From assembly GCF_000215745.1 (NCBI RefSeq), contig NC_015663.1:4994780-5058779 (forward strand): a DNA stretch of 64,000 nt. The letters run 5' to 3'. Below the pieces are notes generated by a model, which worked only from the letters and a program-made list of their open reading frames with translations, ran no database searches and was not told the DNA's origin. The translations under genes were made by a program, and so were the position numbers. Below are positions 20,420 to 31,948 of the stretch, one piece after another (the first letter of the stretch is position 1; every line of letters starts with the position of its first letter). This DNA is from Klebsiella aerogenes KCTC 2190. Lineage in GTDB: Bacteria; Pseudomonadota; Gammaproteobacteria; Enterobacterales; Enterobacteriaceae.

Positions 20420-20562
20420 GAAGGGTAAGGGAGGATTTCTCCTCCCCCTGATACACTGTTAGTAAGTCGGGAAACTTATCAGTAACAGCACTATCAGTAT
20501 GATGAGTAGATTCATCATAACCCTTTCCTTATTTAAGGCCCCTTCCTCAGGAGGGGCTTTCC
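20420..20562 (+). ncRNA. Sib antisense RNA (antitoxin of Ibs)
   Basis: The sequence closely follows enteric Sib RNAs: GGGTAAGGGAGG, a GC-rich hairpin, the region antisense to ibs, CATAACCCTTTCCTTATTTA and a final hairpin GGCCCCTTCCTCAGGAGGGGC (in two parts, stem at 20535-20560) followed by U-rich sequence. A promoter fits well: TTGACT at 20384-20389, 17-bp spacer, TAACTT at 20407-20412, placing the 5' end near 20420. Sib represses the toxin gene on the opposite strand. The position between yegD and mdtA matches that of sibA/sibB in E. coli; only one copy is seen here. Confidence 0.9.
20459..20518 (-). CDS. Ibs-family small toxic membrane peptide
   Basis: Nineteen codons encode a single hydrophobic helix starting MMNLLIILIVLLL and ending ISFPTY, nearly the same as the E. 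coli Ibs toxins (MMRLVIILIVLLLIS-type). It is entirely contained within and antisense to the Sib RNA, the defining layout of this type I toxin-antitoxin family. Overproduction of Ibs peptides in E. coli depolarises the membrane. It is far too short for usual gene prediction and commonly left unannotated. Confidence 0.9.
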   Translation of the reverse strand: MMNLLIILIVLLLISFPTY

Positions 20563-20692
20563 TGTATTTAGCCTCCGCTAAATCAAGCTGACGTTACCAT
20601 GCCGCGTCTGACACATTTCTTTTCAGCGTTCGGCTTTGCGAGCCTCCTCGTGAAAGCCCGCCAATTCAGACCTTTCCATACGCGCTTTTCAT

Positions 20693-20710
20693 AATTCCTC
20701 CATTTTTGCG
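20693..20710 (+). promoter_or_regulatory. Candidate BaeR box upstream of mdtA
   Basis: AATTCCTCCATTTTTGCG matches about 12 of 18 positions of the BaeR consensus TTTTTCTCCATDATTGGC, including the CTCCAT core and the TTG that follows. It lies 62 bp before mdtA, and BaeR, encoded at the end of the same operon, is known to activate mdtA transcription. Confidence 0.6.
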
Positions 20711-20771
20711 GGGCGTTCCGTTACTAAACTAGTATCATTCAGCGAAAGCTTCAGAATGAGATAGCAAAATA

Positions 20772-22016
20772 ATGAAAAGCAGTAACACACTTCGTTGGGG
20801 AATAGTCCTGACGGTAATTTTGGCGGCGGGAGCCGCCTATTGGTTCTGGTACGATCGCGCCGAAGAGACAACCGCAGGCGCTGCTGGCGCGAGTCAGCAA
20901 GGAGCAAAGGCGCCTGCCGGGGCGCGTCATGGGCGTTTTGGGGCCACGCTGGCCCCGGTGCAGGCGGCAACCGCCACCAGCGAATCCGTCCCCCGCTACC
21001 TTACTGGCCTGGGGACTATCGCCGCGGCGAACACCGTGACCGTGCGCAGTCGGGTTGACGGCCAGTTACTGAGTATCCATTTCCAGGAAGGTCAGCAGGT
21101 AAAAGCCGGCGATCTGCTGGCGCAAATCGATCCCAGCCAGTTCAAGGTCGCGCTGGCCCAGGCGCAGGGGCAGCTTGCCAAAGATAACGCTACCCTCGCA
21201 AACGCGCGCCGCGATCTCGCTCGCTATCAACAACTGGTGAAAACCAATCTTATCTCCCGTCAGGAGCTGGATACCCAGCAGTCGCTGGTGGTCGAATCCG
21301 CCGGTACGGTTAAAGCCGATCAGGCCGCCGTCGCCAGTGCGCAACTGCAGCTGGACTGGACCCGCATCACCGCACCGATTGACGGCCGCGTGGGCCTGAA
21401 ACAGGTCGACATCGGCAACCAAATCTCCAGTGGCGACACCACCGGCATTGTCGTACTCACGCAAACCCACCCTATCGATTTGGTCTTTACCCTGCCGGAA
21501 AGCGATATCGCCACCGTGGTACAGGCGCAGAAAGCCGGTAAAACGCTGAGCGTCGAGGCCTGGGACCGAACCAATAAACAGAAGATCAGTACAGGCAGCC
21601 TGCTGAGCCTCGATAACCAAATCGATGCCACCACCGGCACCATTAAGCTTAAAGCGCGCTTTAATAACCTCGATGACGCGCTGTTCCCGAATCAGTTCGT
21701 CAATGCCAGAATGCTGGTGGATACCGAGCAGGATGCAGTAGTGATCCCCACCGCCGCGCTACAAATGGGCAACGAGGGGCACTTCGTGTGGGTGCTGAAC
21801 AGTGAGAATAAAGTCAGTAAACATACGGTCACGCCGGGTATTCAGGATAGCCAAAAAGTGGTGATTAACGCCGGGCTGTCAGCGGGCGACCGGGTGGTAA
21901 CCGATGGTATCGATCGCCTGACGGAAGGCGCTAAGGTCGAAGTCGTCGAAGCTCACAGCGCCGTGCAGGAACAACCTACCACCCGCCCGAGTGGTAAAAA
22001 CGGAGCGGGCGCCTGA
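20772..22016 (+). CDS. mdtA: MdtA, periplasmic adaptor of the MdtABC multidrug efflux pump
   Basis: MdtA links the inner-membrane pumps MdtB/MdtC to the TolC outer-membrane channel. The 414-residue protein has an N-terminal membrane anchor, lipoyl halves ([28 protein letters not shown] and [19 protein letters not shown]) around a coiled coil, then beta-barrel and membrane-proximal domains. It matches E. coli MdtA closely except for a divergent N-terminal linker and C-terminal tail. The last base overlaps the mdtB start. Confidence 0.97.
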   Translation: MKSSNTLRWGIVLTVILAAGAAYWFWYDRAEETTAGAAGASQQGAKAPAGARHGRFGATLAPVQAATATSESVPRYLTGLGTIAAANTVTVRSRVDGQLLSIHFQEGQQVKAGDLLAQIDPSQFKVALAQAQGQLAKDNATLANARRDLARYQQLVKTNLISRQELDTQQSLVVESAGTVKADQAAVASAQLQLDWTRITAPIDGRVGLKQVDIGNQISSGDTTGIVVLTQTHPIDLVFTLPESDIATVVQAQKAGKTLSVEAWDRTNKQKISTGSLLSLDNQIDATTGTIKLKARFNNLDDALFPNQFVNARMLVDTEQDAVVIPTAALQMGNEGHFVWVLNSENKVSKHTVTPGIQDSQKVVINAGLSAGDRVVTDGIDRLTEGAKVEVVEAHSAVQEQPTTRPSGKNGAGA

Positions 22017-25000
22017 TGCAAGTATTACCCCCAAGCAGTACGGGCGGCCCTTCCCGGCTGTTTATTATGCGTCCGGTGGCGACAACGCTATTGATGGTCG
22101 CCATTCTGCTGGCCGGTATCATCGGCTATCGCTTCCTGCCGGTCTCCGCGCTGCCGGAAGTTGACTACCCGACCATTCAGGTAGTAACGCTCTACCCCGG
22201 CGCCAGCCCGGATGTGGTGACGTCATCGATTACCGCACCGCTGGAACGCCAGTTTGGTCAGATGTCCGGCCTTAAGCAGATGTCCTCACAAAGCTCGGGC
22301 GGCGCGTCGGTCATTACTCTGCAGTTCCAACTGACCCTGGCGCTGGATGTCGCCGAACAGGAAGTGCAGGCGGCCATCAACGCCGCGACCAACCTGCTGC
22401 CGTCTGATTTACCCAACCCGCCGGTTTACAGCAAAGTGAACCCGGCGGATCCGCCGATCATGACCCTGGCCGTGACCTCCAGCGCGATGCCGATGACGCA
22501 GGTTGAAGATATGGTGGAAACTCGGGTAGCGCAGAAGATATCTCAGGTTTCCGGGGTCGGCCTGGTGACGCTGGCCGGCGGCCAACGTCCTGCGGTGCGC
22601 GTTAAGCTCAATGCCCAGGCGATCGCCGCGTTAGGTTTGACCAGCGAAACCGTGCGTACCGCCATTACCAGCGCCAACGTGAATTCAGCAAAAGGTAGCC
22701 TTGACGGCCCGGCCCGCGCGGTCACCCTTTCCGCCAACGATCAGATGCAGTCGGCGGAAGATTACCGTCGGCTGATTATCGCCTATCAGAACGGCGCGCC
22801 GATCCGTCTTGGCGATATCGCGACCATCGAACAGGGCGCCGAGAACGCATGGCTGGGGGCGTGGGCCAATAAGCAGCGGGCGATCGTGATGAACGTCCAA
22901 CGCCAGCCGGGAGCGAACATCATCGCCACTGCCGACAGCATCCGCCAGATGCTACCGCAACTGACCGAGAGCTTGCCTAAATCCGTTAAGGTACAGGTGC
23001 TTTCTGACCGCACCACCAATATTCGCGCGTCGGTCAGCGATACCCAGTTCGAATTGCTGCTCGCCATCGCGCTGGTGGTGATGATCATTTATCTCTTCTT
23101 ACGCAATGTCCCGGCGACTATCATCCCCGGCGTCGCCGTGCCGCTGTCGCTGGTCGGCACCTTCGCGGTTATGGTGTTCCTTGATTTTTCAATTAATAAC
23201 CTGACGCTAATGGCGCTGACCATCGCCACCGGCTTCGTGGTCGATGACGCCATCGTAGTCATCGAAAACATCTCCCGCTACATTGAAAAAGGTGAGAAAC
23301 CGCTTGCCGCCGCGCTGAAAGGCGCGGGGGAAATCGGCTTCACGATTATTTCATTAACCTTCTCGCTGATTGCCGTACTGATTCCGCTGCTGTTTATGGG
23401 TGATATCGTTGGGCGATTGTTCCGTGAATTCGCCATTACCCTGGCGGTGGCGATTCTGATTTCGGCGGTGGTCTCGCTGACCCTGACGCCGATGATGTGC
23501 GCGCGGATGTTAAGCCACGAATCGCTGCGCAAACAAAACCGCTTTTCGCGGGCCAGCGAGCGTTTCTTCGAGCGGGTGATTGCCGTCTATGGCCGCTGGC
23601 TAAGCCGGGTACTAAACCACCCATGGCTAACGTTGAGCGTGGCGTTAAGCACCCTGGCGTTATCGATTCTGCTGTGGGTCTTTATCCCGAAAGGCTTCTT
23701 CCCAATCCAGGATAACGGCATTATTCAGGGCACGTTACAGGCCCCGCAGTCGGTGTCGTTCGCCAGTATGGCGCAACGCCAGCAGCAGGTATCCGATCTG
23801 ATTCTGAAAGATCCGGCGGTTGAAAGCCTGACGTCGTTCGTCGGCGTTGATGGCACCAATCCAGCGCTGAACAGCGCGCGTCTGCAGATTAACCTCAAAC
23901 CACTGGATGAACGCGACGATCGCGTGCAAACGGTCATCAGCCGTCTGCAGCAATCGGTGGCTAGCGTACCGGGTATTGAGCTTTATCTCCAGCCAACGCA
24001 GGATCTGACTATCGATACCACCGTCAGTCGCACTCAGTATCAGTTTACCCTGCAGGCTAACTCGCTTGATGCGCTGAGCAACTGGGTGCCGCAATTGCTG
24101 TCGCGCCTGCAATCCTTACCCCAGCTTGCCGACGTCAGCAGCGACTGGCAGGATAAAGGGCTCGCGGCTTATATTAATGTCGATCGCGATAGCGCCAGCC
24201 GGCTGGGTATTTCCATGGCGGATGTCGATAACGCGCTGTATAACGCCTTTGGCCAAAGGCTGATCTCGACAATTTATACCCAGGCCAACCAATATCGTGT
24301 GGTACTGGAGCACGACACCCAGGCGACGCCGGGGCTGGCGGCGCTGGATAATATCCGCCTCACCAGCAACGATGGCGGTATCGTGCCGCTGAAATCCATC
24401 GCCAGCGTCGAGCAGCGTTTTACCCCGCTGTCGGTGAACCATCTCGATCAGTTCCCGGTGACCACCATTTCATTCAACGTGCCGGGTAACTACTCCCTCG
24501 GCGAAGCGGTAGAGGCTATTTTGTCAGCCGAGCAGTCGCTGGATTTCCCAAGCGACATCCGCACCCAGTTCCAGGGCAGTTCCCTCGCATTCCAGTCGGC
24601 GCTCGGTAGCACCGTCTGGCTGGTCGTCGCGGCGGTCGTCGCCATGTATATCGTCCTCGGCGTGCTGTACGAAAGCTTCATTCATCCCATCACCATTCTT
24701 TCTACCCTGCCGACCGCTGGCGTCGGGGCGCTGCTGGCGCTATGGCTGGCCGGTAGCGAGCTGGATGTGATTGCCATCATCGGCATCATTCTGCTGATTG
24801 GTATCGTGAAGAAAAACGCCATCATGATGATTGACTTTGCCCTCGCCGCCGAGCGCGAGCAGGGAATGCCGCCGCGCGAAGCCATTTATCAGGCCTGCCT
24901 GCTGCGCTTCCGTCCGATTCTGATGACCACCCTCGCCGCCCTGCTCGGCGCTCTGCCCTTGATGCTCAGTACCGGCGTCGGCGCCGAGCTGCGCCGCCCA

Positions 25001-25138
25001 TTGGGGATTGGTATGGTTGGCGGTCTGATGCTCAGCCAGGTACTGACGTTATTCACCACGCCGGTGATTTATCTGCTGTTCGACCGGCTATCGCTGTATA
25101 TGAAGAGCCGCTTCCCGCGCCGTGAAGAGGAGGCGTAA
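22016..25138 (+). CDS. mdtB: RND multidrug efflux transporter subunit MdtB
   Basis: MdtB is one of the two RND subunits that form a heterotrimer with MdtC to export bile salts, novobiocin and other compounds. The 1040-residue protein has twelve predicted helices, two large periplasmic loops, and the HME/HAE signature [14 protein letters not shown] in helix 4 with its conserved Asp pair. The length equals E. coli MdtB. It abuts mdtC with no gap. Confidence 0.98.
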   Translation: MQVLPPSSTGGPSRLFIMRPVATTLLMVAILLAGIIGYRFLPVSALPEVDYPTIQVVTLYPGASPDVVTSSITAPLERQFGQMSGLKQMSSQSSGGASVITLQFQLTLALDVAEQEVQAAINAATNLLPSDLPNPPVYSKVNPADPPIMTLAVTSSAMPMTQVEDMVETRVAQKISQVSGVGLVTLAGGQRPAVRVKLNAQAIAALGLTSETVRTAITSANVNSAKGSLDGPARAVTLSANDQMQSAEDYRRLIIAYQNGAPIRLGDIATIEQGAENAWLGAWANKQRAIVMNVQRQPGANIIATADSIRQMLPQLTESLPKSVKVQVLSDRTTNIRASVSDTQFELLLAIALVVMIIYLFLRNVPATIIPGVAVPLSLVGTFAVMVFLDFSINNLTLMALTIATGFVVDDAIVVIENISRYIEKGEKPLAAALKGAGEIGFTIISLTFSLIAVLIPLLFMGDIVGRLFREFAITLAVAILISAVVSLTLTPMMCARMLSHESLRKQNRFSRASERFFERVIAVYGRWLSRVLNHPWLTLSVALSTLALSILLWVFIPKGFFPIQDNGIIQGTLQAPQSVSFASMAQRQQQVSDLILKDPAVESLTSFVGVDGTNPALNSARLQINLKPLDERDDRVQTVISRLQQSVASVPGIELYLQPTQDLTIDTTVSRTQYQFTLQANSLDALSNWVPQLLSRLQSLPQLADVSSDWQDKGLAAYINVDRDSASRLGISMADVDNALYNAFGQRLISTIYTQANQYRVVLEHDTQATPGLAALDNIRLTSNDGGIVPLKSIASVEQRFTPLSVNHLDQFPVTTISFNVPGNYSLGEAVEAILSAEQSLDFPSDIRTQFQGSSLAFQSALGSTVWLVVAAVVAMYIVLGVLYESFIHPITILSTLPTAGVGALLALWLAGSELDVIAIIGIILLIGIVKKNAIMMIDFALAAEREQGMPPREAIYQACLLRFRPILMTTLAALLGALPLMLSTGVGAELRRPLGIGMVGGLMLSQVLTLFTTPVIYLLFDRLSLYMKSRFPRREEEA

Positions 25139-28100
25139 GTGAAGTTCTTCGCTCTCTTCATTTATCGGCCGGTGGCGACGATTCTTATCTCGTTGGCGAT
25201 TACCCTATGCGGGATCCTCGGATTCCGGCTGCTGCCGGTCGCACCGCTGCCGCAGGTGGATTTCCCGGTGATCATGATTAGCGCCTCGCTGCCCGGCGCC
25301 TCGCCGGAAACCATGGCCTCGTCGGTGGCAACACCGCTGGAACGCTCGCTGGGGCGCATTGCCGGGGTCAATGAAATGACCTCGTCGAGCTCGCTTGGCA
25401 GTACCCGCATCATCATGGAGTTTAATTTCGATCGCGATATTAACGGCGCCGCCCGCGACGTGCAGGCAGCGATTAATGCCGCGCAAAGTCTGCTGCCGAG
25501 CGGGATGCCCAGCCGCCCCACGTATCGCAAAGCTAACCCGTCCGATGCGCCGATCATGATCCTGACGCTCACCTCGGATACCTATTCGCAAGGCGAGTTG
25601 TACGATTTCGCGTCAACCCAGCTGGCGCAAACCATCGCGCAGATTGACGGCGTCGGCGATGTCGACGTCGGCGGCAGCTCACTGCCGGCGGTGCGCGTCG
25701 ACCTTAACCCGCAGGCGCTATTTAACCAGGGCGTCTCACTGGATGCCGTGCGCAGCGCCATTGATAACGCCAACGTGCGTCGCCCGCAGGGCGCGCTGGA
25801 AGATAAGACCCACCGCTGGCAGGTGCAGACCAACGATGAATTGAAAACCGCGGCGGAATATTTGCCGGTGATCGTCCACTACAATAACGGCGCGGCGGTA
25901 CGCCTTGGCGACGTAGCAAAAGTGACGGATTCAGTGCAGGATGTGCGTAACGCCGGGATGACCAACGCCAAACCGGCGATCCTGTTGATGATCCGCAAGC
26001 TGCCGGAAGCCAACATCATTCAGACGGTTGATAGCATTCGCGCCCGCCTGCCGGAACTACAGCGTACCATCCCCGCCGCCATTGATTTACAGATTGCGCA
26101 GGATCGTTCGCCCACCATCCGCGCTTCGCTGGAAGAGGTCGAACAAACGCTGGTGATTTCGGTCGCGCTGGTGATTCTGGTGGTCTTTCTGTTTTTGCGC
26201 TCCGGGCGCGCAACGCTTATCCCGGCCGTCGCCGTGCCGGTATCGTTAATCGGTACCTTTGCCGCGATGTATTTGTGCGACTTCAGCCTCAATAATCTGT
26301 CGTTAATGGCGCTGACCATCGCCACCGGTTTCGTTGTCGATGACGCCATCGTGGTGCTGGAGAATATTTCCCGCCATCTTGAGGCGGGAATGAAACCGCT
26401 GCAGGCCGCGTTACAGGGCAGCCGTGAAGTCGGCTTTACCGTGCTGTCGATGAGCCTGTCGCTGGTGGCGGTGTTCTTACCGCTGCTGCTGATGGGCGGC
26501 CTGCCGGGTCGTCTGCTGCGCGAGTTCGCCGTCACGCTATCAGTAGCGATCGGTATTTCGCTCGCCGTGTCGCTCACGCTGACGCCAATGATGTGCGGCT
26601 GGCTGCTGAGAAGCGGCAAACCTCATGAACCAACGCGCAAGCGTGGCTTTGGCCGCCTGCTGGTCACTATTCAGGGCGGCTATGGCAAATCGTTAAAATG
26701 GGTGCTGAAGCATAGTCGCCTGACTGGCCTGGTGCTGCTCGGTACGATGGCGCTCAGCGTGTGGCTGTATATCGCCATTCCGAAAACCTTCTTCCCGGAG
26801 CAGGACACCGGGGTGCTGATGGGCGGCATTCAGGCGGATCAGAGTATTTCGTTCCAGGCGATGCGCGGCAAACTGCAGGACTTTATGAAGATCATCCGCG
26901 AGGATCCGGCGGTCGATAACGTAACCGGTTTTACCGGCGGCTCGCGGGTGAATAGCGGTATGATGTTTATCACCCTGAAACCGCGCGACCAACGCCACGA
27001 AACGGCGCAGCAAATCATCGACCGGCTGCGGAAAAAACTGGCGAAAGAGCCCGGCGCTAATCTGTTCCTGATGGCGGTGCAGGATATCCGCGTTGGCGGA
27101 CGTCAGTCGAACGCCAGCTATCAGTACACCCTGTTATCGGACGATCTGTCGGCGCTGCGTGAATGGGAGCCAAAAATCCGCAAGGCGCTGGCGGCACTGC
27201 CGGAACTGGCCGACGTTAACTCGGATCAGCAAGATAACGGCGCGGAGATGGATCTGGTCTACGACCGCGACACCATGTCACGCCTGGGCGTCAGCGTGCA
27301 GGATGCCAACAGCCTGTTAAACAACGCTTTCGGCCAGCGGCAGATCTCGACCATCTATCAACCTTTGAACCAGTACAAAGTGGTGATGGAAGTCGATCCG
27401 CTTTATACCCAGGACGTTAGCGCGCTGGAGCAAATGTTTGTCATTAGTAACGACGGTAAACCCATCCCGCTGTCATACTTCGCCAAATGGCAACCGGCGA
27501 ACGCACCGCTTTCGGTCAACCACCAGGGGCTATCGGCCGCCTCGACCATCTCCTTCAACCTGCCGACCGGCAAATCGCTGTCGGAAGCCAGCGACGCCAT
27601 TGACCGGGCGATGACCCAGCTTGGCGTGCCGTCGAGCGTGCGAGGATCGTTTGCCGGCACCGCACAGGTATTCCAGCAGACGATGAACTCACAGGTGATC
27701 CTGATTATCGCCGCCATCGCCACGGTGTATATCGTGCTGGGGATCCTCTACGAAAGCTACGTGCATCCGTTAACCATTCTCTCAACCCTGCCGTCAGCGG
27801 GGGTTGGCGCGCTGCTGGCGCTGGAATTATTTGGCGCCCCATTCAGCCTAATCGCCCTGATAGGGATCATGCTATTAATTGGCATCGTAAAGAAAAACGC
27901 CATCATGATGGTCGATTTCGCCCTTGAAGCGCAGCGTACCGGCAATCTTCCGCCGGAAGAAGCGATATTCCAGGCCTGTTTGCTGCGTTTTCGCCCGATC
28001 ATGATGACCACCCTGGCGGCGCTATTCGGCGCGCTGCCGCTGGTGCTATCGGGCGGCGACGGGTCCGAACTGCGGCAGCCGTTGGGGATCACCATTGTCG

Positions 28101-28216
28101 GTGGTCTGGTCATGAGCCAGCTGCTGACGCTGTACACCACCCCGGTGGTCTATTTGTTCTTTGATCGTTTGCGGCTGCGTTTTACGCGCAAGCCTGCTCA
28201 ACCGGTAAGCGAATAA
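25139..28216 (+). CDS. mdtC: RND multidrug efflux transporter subunit MdtC
   Basis: MdtC is the partner RND subunit of MdtB. It is 1025 residues long, the same as E. coli MdtC, with [15 protein letters not shown] in helix 4 and the repeated [17 protein letters not shown] segment after helix 7 or 8. It begins with GTG directly after the mdtB stop codon, indicating translational coupling. The paralogy with mdtB is old, shown by frequent substitutions along the length. Confidence 0.98.
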   Translation: MKFFALFIYRPVATILISLAITLCGILGFRLLPVAPLPQVDFPVIMISASLPGASPETMASSVATPLERSLGRIAGVNEMTSSSSLGSTRIIMEFNFDRDINGAARDVQAAINAAQSLLPSGMPSRPTYRKANPSDAPIMILTLTSDTYSQGELYDFASTQLAQTIAQIDGVGDVDVGGSSLPAVRVDLNPQALFNQGVSLDAVRSAIDNANVRRPQGALEDKTHRWQVQTNDELKTAAEYLPVIVHYNNGAAVRLGDVAKVTDSVQDVRNAGMTNAKPAILLMIRKLPEANIIQTVDSIRARLPELQRTIPAAIDLQIAQDRSPTIRASLEEVEQTLVISVALVILVVFLFLRSGRATLIPAVAVPVSLIGTFAAMYLCDFSLNNLSLMALTIATGFVVDDAIVVLENISRHLEAGMKPLQAALQGSREVGFTVLSMSLSLVAVFLPLLLMGGLPGRLLREFAVTLSVAIGISLAVSLTLTPMMCGWLLRSGKPHEPTRKRGFGRLLVTIQGGYGKSLKWVLKHSRLTGLVLLGTMALSVWLYIAIPKTFFPEQDTGVLMGGIQADQSISFQAMRGKLQDFMKIIREDPAVDNVTGFTGGSRVNSGMMFITLKPRDQRHETAQQIIDRLRKKLAKEPGANLFLMAVQDIRVGGRQSNASYQYTLLSDDLSALREWEPKIRKALAALPELADVNSDQQDNGAEMDLVYDRDTMSRLGVSVQDANSLLNNAFGQRQISTIYQPLNQYKVVMEVDPLYTQDVSALEQMFVISNDGKPIPLSYFAKWQPANAPLSVNHQGLSAASTISFNLPTGKSLSEASDAIDRAMTQLGVPSSVRGSFAGTAQVFQQTMNSQVILIIAAIATVYIVLGILYESYVHPLTILSTLPSAGVGALLALELFGAPFSLIALIGIMLLIGIVKKNAIMMVDFALEAQRTGNLPPEEAIFQACLLRFRPIMMTTLAALFGALPLVLSGGDGSELRQPLGITIVGGLVMSQLLTLYTTPVVYLFFDRLRLRFTRKPAQPVSE

Positions 28217-28217
28217 G

Positions 28218-29633
28218 ATGACAGATCTGCCCGCCAGCGTACGCTGGCAGTTATGGATTGTGGCCTTCGGCTTCTTTATGCAGTCGCTGGATACCACCAT
28301 CGTCAACACCGCCCTGCCCTCGATGGCCAATAGCCTTGGGGAGAGCCCGCTGCACATGCATATGGTAGTGGTCTCGTATGTGCTTACGGTGGCGGTCATG
28401 CTGCCGGCCAGCGGCTGGCTGGCGGACCGGGTCGGCGTGCGCAATATCTTTTTCAGCGCCATTGTGTTGTTTACCGCCGGTTCGCTGTTCTGCGCCCAGG
28501 CCAGCACTCTCGATCAGTTAGTGATGTCCCGCGTACTGCAAGGCGTCGGCGGTGCGATGATGGTGCCGGTCGGGCGGCTAACGGTGATGAAAATCGTTCC
28601 GCGCGATCAGTATATGGCGGCGATGACCTTCGTCACCCTGCCCGGCCAGGTTGGACCACTGCTCGGCCCGGCGCTTGGCGGGGTACTGGTCGAATATGCT
28701 TCCTGGCACTGGATATTCTTGATTAACATCCCGGTTGGCATCATCGGCGCTATCGCCACATTATGCCTGATGCCGAACAACACCCTGCAGACCCGGCGCT
28801 TTGATATCCTTGGTTTTATTCTGCTGGCGACAGGAATGGCCGCCCTGACGCTGGCGCTTGACGGCAAAAAAGGGCTGGGTATCTCGCCGCTGCTGCTCGC
28901 CGCGCTGGTCGTCGGCGGCCTGATGGCGATAGTTTTTTATTTGTGGCACGCCCGTGACAACGTTAACGCATTGTTTAGCCTCAAACTGTTTCGCAATAAA
29001 ACCTTCTCGCTCGGTCTTGGCGGCAGCTTCGCCGGGCGTATCGGCAGCGGGATGTTACCGTTTATGACCCCGGTATTCCTGCAAATTGGCCTCGGCTTCT
29101 CGCCGTTCCACGCCGGGCTGATGATGATCCCCATGGTGCTGGGCAGCATGGGGATGAAACGCATCGTGGTGCAGGTAGTGAATCGCTTTGGCTATCGCCG
29201 CGTGCTGGTTTTCGCGACGCTCGGCCTGGCGCTGGTGAGTTTGCTGTTCATGGCCGTCGCACTGGCCGGCTGGTACTGGCTGCTGCCGCTAGTGCTGTTC
29301 CTGCAGGGCATGATTAACTCCAGCCGTTTCTCGTCGATGAATACTCTGACGCTAAAAGACCTGCCTGATGAGTTGGCCAGTAGCGGTAACAGCCTGCTCT
29401 CGATGGTTATGCAGCTCTCGATGAGTATCGGCGTGACCATCGCCGGGCTACTGCTCGGCATGTACGGCCAGCAGCATATCAGCGCCGATGCCCCAGCCGT
29501 TCATCAAGTTTTCCTCTACACCTATCTGAGCATGGCGGTGATTATCGCCCTCCCGGCGCTCATCTTTTCCCGTGTACCGAACGATGTCGGCAGCAACACC
29601 GTCATCCGCCGACGCAAAAGGAGTGAATCGTGA
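28218..29633 (+). CDS. mdtD: MFS transporter MdtD (14-helix DHA2 family)
   Basis: The 471-residue protein is a DHA2-type major facilitator with the motif [13 protein letters not shown] in helix 1 and [10 protein letters not shown] in loop 2-3. It is cotranscribed with mdtABC, one base after mdtC and overlapping baeS by four bases. In E. coli the protein is not needed for MdtABC drug export and has been linked to citrate and iron-related export; the sequence does not settle its substrate. Confidence 0.96.
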   Translation: MTDLPASVRWQLWIVAFGFFMQSLDTTIVNTALPSMANSLGESPLHMHMVVVSYVLTVAVMLPASGWLADRVGVRNIFFSAIVLFTAGSLFCAQASTLDQLVMSRVLQGVGGAMMVPVGRLTVMKIVPRDQYMAAMTFVTLPGQVGPLLGPALGGVLVEYASWHWIFLINIPVGIIGAIATLCLMPNNTLQTRRFDILGFILLATGMAALTLALDGKKGLGISPLLLAALVVGGLMAIVFYLWHARDNVNALFSLKLFRNKTFSLGLGGSFAGRIGSGMLPFMTPVFLQIGLGFSPFHAGLMMIPMVLGSMGMKRIVVQVVNRFGYRRVLVFATLGLALVSLLFMAVALAGWYWLLPLVLFLQGMINSSRFSSMNTLTLKDLPDELASSGNSLLSMVMQLSMSIGVTIAGLLLGMYGQQHISADAPAVHQVFLYTYLSMAVIIALPALIFSRVPNDVGSNTVIRRRKRSES

Positions 29634-31084
29634 AACTTTGGCGCCCGGGTATCACCGGTAAGCTGTTCCTGGCTATTTTCGCCACCTGTATCGTGCTGCT
29701 GATTAGCATGCATTGGGCAGTGCGCATCAGCTTTGAGCGCGGCTTTATCGACTATATTAAACGCGGTAATGAACAACGACTAACGATGCTCGGCGACGCG
29801 CTGAGTGAACAGTACGAGCAGCACGGCGACTGGAAATTTTTGCGCAACAACGATCGTTTTATCTTCCAGTTACTGCGCACCTTCGAGCGCGATAACGACG
29901 AACGTCCACCGGGTGGGCCGGGTCCGCATGGCGAGCCAGGGCCAATGCCCGGCCCTGGCCCGCGGCCCGATATGCCGCCGCACGGCTGGCGCACGCAATT
30001 TTGGGTTGTCGATCAACAAGGGCGCGTGCTGGTAGGCCCGCGGGCGCCGGTCCCGCAGGACGGTACCCGCCGTAACATTGTCGTCGACGGCGTGACCGTC
30101 GGGGCGGTGATCGCCTCGCCGGTTGAACGGCTCACGCGCAACACGGATATTAATTTCGACCGCCAGCAAAAACGCACCAGTTGGCTGATTGTCGCCCTTG
30201 CCACCCTCCTCGCCGCGCTGGCCACCTTCCCGCTGGCCCGCGGGCTGCTGGCGCCGGTCAAACGGCTGGTGGAAGGCACCCATAAGCTGGCGGCGGGCGA
30301 TTTCTCCACCCGCGTCACGGTCACCGGCGGGGATGAACTGGGCCGTCTGGCGCAGGATTTTAACCAGCTTGCCAGTACGCTTGAGCGTAACCAACAGATG
30401 CGCCGCGATTTAATGGCCGATATTTCGCATGAACTCCGCACGCCGCTAGCGGTCCTGCGCGGCGAGCTGGAGGCTATTCAGGACGGAGTGCGTAAATTCA
30501 CCCCGGATTCGATCTCTTCGCTGCAGGCGGAAGTCGGCACGCTTACCAAGCTGGTGGACGATCTGCATCAGTTGTCGATGTCCGATGAAGGCGCGTTAGC
30601 CTACCAGAAAGAGTCGGTGGACTTAATTGCGCTGCTGGAGGTCGCCGCAGGGGCGTTCCGCGAACGTTTCGCCAGCCGCGGCTTGACCATCGGCGTCTCG
30701 CTGCCGGATAACGCTATCGTTTTCGGCGATCGCGATCGTCTGATGCAGCTGTTCAATAACCTGCTGGAAAACAGCCTACGCTATACCGACAGCGGCGGCC
30801 GCCTGCAGATTGACGCCAAACAAAATGGTCGCATGTTGACGCTCGATTTCGCCGATAGCGGCCCCGGCGTTAGCGACGAGCAGCTGGCGCGGCTCTGCGA
30901 GCGTTTTTATCGCACCGAGGGCTCACGCAACCGGGCCAGCGGTGGATCCGGTCTTGGGCTGGCAATCTGTATGAATATCGTCGCCGCCCACGGTGGCAGC
31001 CTGAACGCCGGTCATTCGCCTTTTGGCGGGGTTAGCATTAAAGTAGAGTTACCTCTGGAACAGGATTTATCGAGGGATGTATGA
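29630..31084 (+). CDS. baeS: Envelope-stress sensor histidine kinase BaeS
   Basis: BaeS senses envelope damage and toxic compounds and phosphorylates BaeR. The order is helix 1 ([18 protein letters not shown]), a periplasmic domain, helix 2 (about residues 183-203), HAMP, the H box [16 protein letters not shown] with the phosphorylated His near residue 266, N box [15 protein letters not shown] and G boxes FADSGPGV and GGSGLGL. At 484 residues it is 17 longer than the E. coli protein. The extra length lies in the periplasmic domain near residues 88-115, where a Gly-Pro-rich run ([17 protein letters not shown]) replaces a shorter segment. Confidence 0.97.
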   Translation: MKLWRPGITGKLFLAIFATCIVLLISMHWAVRISFERGFIDYIKRGNEQRLTMLGDALSEQYEQHGDWKFLRNNDRFIFQLLRTFERDNDERPPGGPGPHGEPGPMPGPGPRPDMPPHGWRTQFWVVDQQGRVLVGPRAPVPQDGTRRNIVVDGVTVGAVIASPVERLTRNTDINFDRQQKRTSWLIVALATLLAALATFPLARGLLAPVKRLVEGTHKLAAGDFSTRVTVTGGDELGRLAQDFNQLASTLERNQQMRRDLMADISHELRTPLAVLRGELEAIQDGVRKFTPDSISSLQAEVGTLTKLVDDLHQLSMSDEGALAYQKESVDLIALLEVAAGAFRERFASRGLTIGVSLPDNAIVFGDRDRLMQLFNNLLENSLRYTDSGGRLQIDAKQNGRMLTLDFADSGPGVSDEQLARLCERFYRTEGSRNRASGGSGLGLAICMNIVAAHGGSLNAGHSPFGGVSIKVELPLEQDLSRDV

Positions 31085-31803
31085 GCGAATTACCTATTGA
31101 TGAAAACACGCCGCGCATTTTAATCGTGGAAGACGAGCCCAAACTCGGTCAGTTGTTGATCGACTATTTGCAAGCTGCGAGCTATGCGCCAACGCTCATT
31201 GCGCATGGCGATCAGGTACTGCCCTACGTCCGCCAGACGCCCCCGCATTTGATCCTGCTGGATTTAATGCTACCGGGCACCGACGGCCTGACCCTGTGCC
31301 GCGAGATCCGCCGATTTTCCGAGATACCGATTGTGATGGTCACTGCCAAAATCGAGGAGATCGATCGCCTGCTGGGGCTGGAAATCGGCGCCGATGACTA
31401 TATCTGCAAACCGTACAGCCCGCGTGAAGTCGTGGCCCGCGTGAAGACGATCCTGCGTCGCTGTAAACCACAGCGCGACCTGCAGGCTCTGGATGCGCAA
31501 AGTCCGCTAATTGTTGACGAAAGTCGCTTCCAGGCCTCGTGGCGCGAAAAAATGCTGGACCTGACTCCCGCCGAGTTTCGGCTATTAAAAACGCTGTCGC
31601 AGGAGCCGGGTAAAGTCTTCTCCCGCGAACAACTGCTCAATCATCTGTACGACGATTATCGCGTAGTTACCGACCGTACCATCGACAGCCATATTAAAAA
31701 CCTGCGCCGTAAGCTGGAATCGCTGGACGCGGAGCAGTCGTTTATTCGCGCCGTCTACGGCGTTGGCTATCGCTGGGAAGCCGACGCCTGTAGAATGGCT
31801 TGA
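31081..31803 (+). CDS. baeR: Response regulator BaeR
   Basis: BaeR is the OmpR-family regulator activated by BaeS; it induces mdtABCD and other envelope-stress genes. The receiver domain has [24 protein letters not shown] with the phosphoacceptor Asp at about residue 61, and the switch MVTAK; the C-terminal winged helix has [12 protein letters not shown] and [15 protein letters not shown]. Its start overlaps the baeS stop by four bases. A hairpin follows. Confidence 0.98.
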   Translation: MSELPIDENTPRILIVEDEPKLGQLLIDYLQAASYAPTLIAHGDQVLPYVRQTPPHLILLDLMLPGTDGLTLCREIRRFSEIPIVMVTAKIEEIDRLLGLEIGADDYICKPYSPREVVARVKTILRRCKPQRDLQALDAQSPLIVDESRFQASWREKMLDLTPAEFRLLKTLSQEPGKVFSREQLLNHLYDDYRVVTDRTIDSHIKNLRRKLESLDAEQSFIRAVYGVGYRWEADACRMA

Positions 31804-31806
31804 ACA

Positions 31807-31840
31807 TCGCGCCTCTTAGCGCAGAGAGGCGCGAAGGTTT
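31807..31840 (+). terminator. Terminator after baeR
   Basis: A 10-bp perfect stem (TCGCGCCTCT with AGAGGCGCGA) and an 8-base loop directly follow the baeR stop, with a short T run after it. It would end the mdtABCD-baeSR transcript. Confidence 0.7.
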
Positions 31841-31948
31841 ACTCCCTCTTTCCACAGAGCTACAATGCCCGCCCTTAATGTGGGGACACTCCCCCGAATC
31901 GCCGTACCTGGTGCGGCGAGTCTGACCTGTCATCAGAACGAGAAAATC

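Noticed and set aside
21066..21620. A 184-codon minus-strand frame within mdtA
   Set aside because: Antisense shadow; mdtA is complete and conserved here.
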